Virus record (IMG/VR): IMGVR_UViG_3300036670_000273
Coordinates: 1-63,994 of that record
Source of the DNA: a virus
Strand: one strand, 5' to 3'
DNA: 63,994 nt
The stretch's first letter is position 1; each line of letters starts with the position of its first letter. Shown one piece after another: positions 60,650 through 63,994 of the stretch. The position numbers and the translations under genes are program-made. The notes under the pieces were generated by a model. That model saw only the letters and a list, made by a program, of their open reading frames with translations. It had not been told where the DNA came from and did no database searches.

Positions 60650-60910
60650 TTAATCTTTATTTAACATAACATTATTTTCACTTTTATTAGATTTAGAAAT
60701 ACCTCCAATAATATTATAAAAGAGCAAGTTAACTAACATAAACAAACAAAAAGAATTATAAATATTAATTGGGTTAATTGAAGATACTGCTTCGGCTAAT
60801 GAGTTGTTCCATAAGAATTGAATTGGCCACGCAAGAATTAGCCCTTGTGCTATTGTACCGATATTTATAGCTAATTCTATTGCAACAATCGTTAGTGATT
60901 TTTTATTCAT
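60650..60910 (-). CDS. Small membrane protein, 86 aa
   Basis: Two hydrophobic helices at about 8-30 (IVAIELAINIGTIAQGLILAW) and about 47-70 (INIYNSFCLFMLVNLLFYNII) with a short polar C-tail. No family is recognised. It lies in a run of small membrane or metabolic proteins and may act on the host membrane. Confidence 0.6.
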   Translation of the reverse strand: MNKKSLTIVAIELAINIGTIAQGLILAWPIQFLWNNSLAEAVSSINPINIYNSFCLFMLVNLLFYNIIGGISKSNKSENNVMLNKD

Positions 60911-60943
60911 AGTATTTAAATTAAATTGTAAAAATAATGTAAC

Positions 60944-61123
60944 TCATCTTTTAATACTACATATAAAAATAAATGCGTATAAAGGCCATACAAATATCCA
61001 AGTGAGCCTTTCAATATTAGTTATGTTATGATTAGGCAAAGTTGACTTCATTATTAATTCAACGCAGCCACCGAACAAAATACCTATACTAAAATATGCT
61101 AATACTATATGTTGCATCTGCAT
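60944..61123 (-). CDS. Small membrane protein, 59 aa
   Basis: ATG 61123 to TGA 60944 encodes MQMQHIVLAYFSIGILFGGC, continuing to IERLTWIFVWPLYAFIFICSIKR. Two transmembrane helices flank a polar loop. It starts one base after the stop of the thioredoxin gene, the tight spacing typical of real genes here, and otherwise fills a 214-bp gap. No family is recognised. Confidence 0.6.
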   Translation of the reverse strand: MQMQHIVLAYFSIGILFGGCVELIMKSTLPNHNITNIERLTWIFVWPLYAFIFICSIKR

Positions 61124-61124
61124 G

Positions 61125-61409
61125 TTACAGTATGAGTTTTTTAATATTATCTAATGTAAGTAAACCAGTTTGTCTTTGTTTGATTTCTCCATATTCCATA
61201 TAAACTAATGTTGGTAAATTTCTAACACTAAACTCATTAGCTAATTCAATATTCTCATCAACATTACAATAGTGGATTTTAATGTCAGTGTGATCGGTAC
61301 AAAATTCATCAATAATAGGTTTCATAATTTTACACGGTCCACACCACGGCGCCCAAAAATCAATAAGAATTTTACCTTCATTCAAAAAATCTATTTTTTT
61401 CATATTCAT
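61125..61409 (-). CDS. trx: Thioredoxin
   Basis: 94 aa. FWAPWCGPCKIMKPIIDEF holds the redox motif WCGPC at 22-26, with the conserved cis-proline in NLPTLVYM. The size fits a classical thioredoxin. T4-type phages use such proteins (T4 NrdC) as reductants for ribonucleotide reductase; no nrd gene is in this window. Either of two ATGs two codons apart could start it. Confidence 0.92.
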   Translation of the reverse strand: MNMKKIDFLNEGKILIDFWAPWCGPCKIMKPIIDEFCTDHTDIKIHYCNVDENIELANEFSVRNLPTLVYMEYGEIKQRQTGLLTLDNIKKLIL

Positions 61410-61418
61410 TTTAATTAA

Positions 61419-61556
61419 TTATTCTGTAATTATAAGATAAGTTGTATCGTTTAATGTTTGCTTTACCTCACCGTTTTTTACTAGTTCTTGTGCATATACA
61501 GGATCTTTTGCATATATGTATTTAAGAGTTTCATTCATGTAAATAAGTTTACTCAT
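61419..61556 (-). CDS. Small protein, 45 aa
   Basis: ATG 61556 to TAA 61419, MSKLIYMNETLKYIYAKDPV to TTYLIITE. Helix-strand composition. It lies in a 306-bp gap (61410-61715) that otherwise shows nothing recognisable in the 61557-61715 part. Function unknown. Confidence 0.5.
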   Translation of the reverse strand: MSKLIYMNETLKYIYAKDPVYAQELVKNGEVKQTLNDTTYLIITE

Positions 61557-61715
61557 TATGATTGTATTACTTATGTATATTTATTTTTTATTTCAACTAC
61601 AGGAAAGATATAATTTTTAATATTGCATAGCATTAAGTGTCGCTTTCTTTTATTAGTACTGCTTTGTTTAACTCAGCGTTTACTAATATTGCTATTAAGA
61701 TTAAAAGTTAAATTT

Positions 61716-62066
61716 TTATTCTATGTACATGTCATATGCTAACTGATATGAGTTTAGTTTTGAAATTGACGGATATTTTTTACGTATTCCCTCTGCTTCA
61801 TTGTATACTTCAGTTCTACGGCTATATGAGCCTGCCTCCAATAATATCTTTTCAATATCTAGCTCTTCTTCAAATAGCGTATACGAATTACGTTTAGTTA
61901 TTTTACGTATGTTTTTTAATATAGAGTGAATCCCGATTATTATTAAAGATGATAATAAAAAAAATAAACCTAATATGTTATCATGATTTACAATAGATTC
62001 ACATAACATGTAACCGCTAATAATAGCAAATAAGTTTTCATATAAAATAGTTATAACCTTTTTCAT
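61716..62066 (-). CDS. Membrane protein, 116 aa
   Basis: Two hydrophobic helices (about 10-25 and 30-50) are followed by a cytoplasmic helical domain with IEKILLEAGSYSRRTEVYNEAEGIRKKYP. No family is recognised. It has a late-like ATATAAAATATAAAA stretch before the start. Confidence 0.6.
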   Translation of the reverse strand: MKKVITILYENLFAIISGYMLCESIVNHDNILGLFFLLSSLIIIGIHSILKNIRKITKRNSYTLFEEELDIEKILLEAGSYSRRTEVYNEAEGIRKKYPSISKLNSYQLAYDMYIE

Positions 62067-62119
62067 TTTTATATTTTATATGTAAAGTCAATAATTAGTT
62101 TTCATATAAAATATAAAAA

Positions 62120-62329
62120 TTAAATTTTAGTAAAGTCTACTGATGGGAATTCTCTATGTCTACACTTAAAACTTTCACATAAGTGAATATACCCTTGTTC
62201 TGATGAATTTTCATACATAAAAACAGCAGGGGATGGACAGCGGTCACACTTTTTAGTTTTAGTATATTCCATTTGATCATTGTGCATATACTCCTTTAGC
62301 AATCTATTAATATCTTCAACATGTTTCAT
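62120..62329 (-). CDS. Zinc-ribbon-like small protein, 69 aa
   Basis: Starts MKHVEDINRLLKEYMHNDQ. A CDRC pair and a later CESFKC pair form a likely four-Cys zinc ribbon (residues about 29-56). Some metal-binding proteins of this size are transcription or host-takeover factors. Its N-terminus begins MKH but lacks the F-x-x-F of the capsid-targeting class. Starts two bases after the mini-ORF stop. Confidence 0.6.
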   Translation of the reverse strand: MKHVEDINRLLKEYMHNDQMEYTKTKKCDRCPSPAVFMYENSSEQGYIHLCESFKCRHREFPSVDFTKI

Positions 62330-62330
62330 A

Positions 62331-62444
62331 TTAGTCTCCTAGTTTTATTAAGACAAAAACTATAACCTTTGCAGCTCCTGCATTTGCTAATTGTTTTATC
62401 ATTTCTTTTATTGTGAAATCTTCGAATAGTGTAATTATTTTCAT
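62331..62444 (-). pseudogene. Remnant: capsid-targeting peptide fused to phosphoribosyltransferase tail (37 aa)
   Basis: ATG 62444 to TAA 62331. It begins MKIITLFEDFT (capsid-targeting-like) and continues straight into IKEMIKQLANAGAAKVIVF, closely matching the C-terminal tail of the phosphoribosyltransferase at 62795 (IKEMIKQLADAGAAEVIVF). The nucleotide sequence is also strongly similar to 62795-62880. It looks like a second copy of that gene with most of its body deleted. It may still be translated. Confidence 0.75.
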
Positions 62445-62445
62445 A

Positions 62446-62793
62446 TCATTCTGGTGATCTTACCATTGTTTCTTTAGTTTCATTCCTATAAGTATTCTTA
62501 ACAAATCCAAAATCCTTGTAGAAACCTTTAAGTCTATTTACTGATGAAGCACCAAAATCTTTAGATGGTGTCAGGTAAATCTTTTTATTTGCAGCGTCAG
62601 CAAAATCTATAATTCTTTGCATTACTTTAGAGCCAACTCCGGAACCTCTTGATTCTTTAGGAACTACAATACGTGAAAGTTCTAACCATTTACCATTATC
62701 ATAAAGATCTAATTCTATATTGAATTCAGTTTCTAATTCCTGAAGAATCATACCTTCGTTTATAAAATCTTCAAATACTTTAATATGTCTCAT
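62446..62793 (-). CDS. Capsid-targeted GNAT-family acetyltransferase
   Basis: 115 aa. The N-terminus MRHIKVFEDFINEG has the capsid-targeting pattern and an I-N-E cleavage site. Then a GNAT fold follows: LELSRIVVPKESRGSGVGSKVM with the acetyl-CoA-binding RGSGVG at 49-54, and LKGFYKDFGF near the C-terminus. It begins one base after the phosphoribosyltransferase stop. If packaged, it could acetylate a host target on entry; the substrate is unknown. Confidence 0.85.
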   Translation of the reverse strand: MRHIKVFEDFINEGMILQELETEFNIELDLYDNGKWLELSRIVVPKESRGSGVGSKVMQRIIDFADAANKKIYLTPSKDFGASSVNRLKGFYKDFGFVKNTYRNETKETMVRSPE

Positions 62794-62794
62794 G

Positions 62795-63562
62795 TTAATC
62801 CCCTAATTTTATTAAAACAAAAACTATAACTTCAGCAGCACCTGCATCTGCTAATTGTTTTATCATTTCCTTTATTGTTGTTCCACTAGTTTTATAATCA
62901 TCTATTAAGATTACTCTCTCTCCCTGTACAGCATTAAATAGTTTACGGTCATTTTGAGAATTAAAAATAATAAAATCCATAAAGAATTTTCTATATCTTG
63001 AAAAAATCTCTTTAATTTTGAAGGGTAAATCTGGATTTGTTGCCTTAATAAAAGAACTATAAATTGCTTTCTGTGTTTTTTCTGGTAACTTATCAACTTT
63101 TTCTTTATCTAACTTTATGTCGGTTGATGCCACTTTTACAAATGATTCAGGGAATAGTATAGAAACGCCACTCTTTTTTGCAAGTTGCGTGGATAACTCA
63201 GTTAAAATAAGAGATGAACTTTGCGGTACTATAATAGCATTAAATGTACTTGCATCAAAAACTTTGTTAAATCCTAGTACTGCTTTAGATATTAATTGTT
63301 GTATGTCTCGGCTACTAATATTATCATCCATCATTTTAATTGATTTTAATAACGGTGTAGATTGTTCAGATTTTCCTAATTGGTATGCATAGTAATATGA
63401 ATATTTAGTATCACCGAGTTTTTGTGTACGACCTTGATATTTTTTAAACCGCAAACTCATCACGTCTTCTGGTTTGTTTGTATTCCAGTCGAAAGTAAAT
63501 AAATCGCCAGTTCTTTGAATACCTTCATTTATAAATTTTTCAAATGACCTAATATGTTTCAT
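62795..63562 (-). CDS. Capsid-targeted phosphoribosyltransferase-like protein
   Basis: 255 aa from ATG 63562 (MKHIRSFEKFINEGIQRTGD). I chose this over an upstream extension because the conserved targeting peptide then lies at the N-terminus and the extension has no suitable leader. The type I PRTase/PRPP-binding motif is VILIDDYKTSGTT at 217-229. The C-terminal helix-strand unit (IKEMIKQLADAGAAEVIVF) is duplicated downstream. A second strand with IIVPQSSSLILTELSTQLAKKSG supports the fold. Function after delivery into the host is unknown. Confidence 0.82.
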   Translation of the reverse strand: MKHIRSFEKFINEGIQRTGDLFTFDWNTNKPEDVMSLRFKKYQGRTQKLGDTKYSYYYAYQLGKSEQSTPLLKSIKMMDDNISSRDIQQLISKAVLGFNKVFDASTFNAIIVPQSSSLILTELSTQLAKKSGVSILFPESFVKVASTDIKLDKEKVDKLPEKTQKAIYSSFIKATNPDLPFKIKEIFSRYRKFFMDFIIFNSQNDRKLFNAVQGERVILIDDYKTSGTTIKEMIKQLADAGAAEVIVFVLIKLGD

Positions 63563-63994
63563 AAGTACTGTTATTTTTATAATATATATATCTTTAGTTA
63601 TTTTAGTTGTCGCACATTGCAGCACACTTTTACCCATACGTCACTGGAACTCTAAGACTCTAAGAATGGAACTCTAAGAATGGAACTCTAAGACTCTACA
63701 TGCCAGCCCTTTCTTAGAGTTAAGTCTAAAACCACACGTCTCTGCCCTTTACCGCGGCTCATGTTTCTCTACATCTGTAAGTAGCTGGAGCAACAGATGT
63801 TAAGTTCTTTAAGTTCTCTAAGTTCTTTAAGTTCTTTAATACTCTAAGACTTAATTTACTCTAAACACTATAAGCGCGCATGCGAGTAATTACAGTATTG
63901 TGTGATGCAGTAGTCAATAGCTGTAAATCCGGGAGTACACACAGATAGCCTGCGGCATCTTGTGAGCGGTGCGCCGCCTCCCGTTAAAGTTTGC
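63563..63994. other. Gene-free repeat-rich and GC-structured region at window end
   Basis: I see no supported gene here. Bases 63650-63700 contain a 14-bp tandem unit (AATGGAACTCTAAG, twice in full plus partials). Bases about 63800-63850 contain five copies of a 9-bp unit (TAAGTTCTT and one-base variants). An 8-bp stem ACATCTGT/ACAGATGT lies at about 63768-63800. A nested GC-rich pair of stems is at 63930-63983. Base composition is clearly more GC-rich than the rest of the window. Confidence 0.6.
63930..63983. ncRNA. Candidate structured RNA/DNA element (nested GC stems)
   Basis: CGGGAG (63930-63935) can pair with CTCCCG (63978-63983) and, inside it, GCGGC (63952-63956) with GCCGC (63973-63977). 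Such stable pairing is exceptional in this AT-rich genome. No tRNA T-loop signature was found. It could be an RNA or an origin-type DNA element. The function is not established. Confidence 0.3.

Noticed and set aside
48886-61655. AAAGCGACACT shared by intergenic sites near 48890 and 61640
   Set aside because: Only 11 bases match, there is no consistent distance to genes, and two sites are too few to claim an operator.
63563-63637. Extended start for the phosphoribosyltransferase
   Set aside because: It adds 25 residues before the conserved MKHIRSFEKF peptide and uses a weak start; all similar proteins begin at that peptide.
63720-63994. Possible tRNA genes in the GC-richer end region
   Set aside because: Stems exist but do not fit a cloverleaf and no T-loop or anticodon arm is visible.

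Overview
The window looks like part of a large, strictly lytic, T4-like myovirus genome whose host is probably a member of the Bacteroidota (Flavobacteriia-like). The DNA is very AT-rich. It carries recognisable T4-type replication and recombination genes (UvsW, UvsY, primase gp61, ssDNA-binding protein gp32, DNA ligase gp30) and a contractile-tail baseplate block (gp25, gp6, gp5, gp27 and gp53 types). Genes mostly lack Shine-Dalgarno sequences and have A-rich leaders instead. Several promoters carry the Bacteroidota -7 box (TAnnTTTG). Almost everything is on the minus strand; the one plus-strand island is 52381-54330.

Layout. 1-7,430: a truncated repeat protein, the two halves of a UvsW helicase split by a split intein, a tail-fibre-like module lying between those halves, UvsY and a small capsid-targeted protein. 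7,420-11,040: primase, gp32, a GroES-like protein, a RuvC-like nuclease and a glycine-zipper protein. 11,050-48,100: virion morphogenesis. This contains a tail-tube-like protein, several very large baseplate or adhesin proteins (up to 1537 aa), gp6, gp25, a neck candidate, an amidoligase-like/beta-helix fusion, an S1-domain protein, the central spike, the hub, a LysM wedge protein and small unknowns. 48,200-63,560: nucleotide, RNA and host-takeover functions. These are dCMP deaminase, DNA ligase, a DnaJ-like protein, a glucosaminidase, an RNA/DNA kinase and a separate HAD phosphatase, a tRNA nucleotidyltransferase, SHMT, a GH19 endolysin, a pentapeptide protein, thioredoxin, a GNAT acetyltransferase and a phosphoribosyltransferase. 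63,563-63,994 is a gene-free tract of short tandem repeats and a GC-rich structured element.

The most notable signals are these. (1) UvsW is a fractured gene. The N-half ends in an intein N-fragment exactly at the DECH box, and the C-half, 4.3 kb downstream, starts with the matching intein C-fragment. (2) About ten otherwise unrelated proteins share an N-terminal peptide of the form M-K-x-I-x-x-F-x-x-F-(I/L)-x-E. It resembles the T4 capsid-targeting sequence with its (I/L)xE protease site, so enzymes (phosphoribosyltransferase, GNAT) and a pentapeptide-repeat protein may be packaged in the head. (3) Two of these cargo genes are followed by a copy of the 3' end of the gene preceding them, one as a perfect 87-bp direct repeat. 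(4) A perfect 18-bp inverted repeat overlaps a start codon and carries a late-promoter core in its loop, an arrangement like the T4 lysozyme switch. (5) Promoters in the accessory region share an upstream element at a fixed 40-nt distance from the -7 box.

Transcription appears to use two promoter classes: Bacteroidota-like promoters (TATATTTG) in front of metabolic operons, and a T4-late-like core (TATATAAA[T/C/A]) in front of virion, lysis and capsid-cargo genes.
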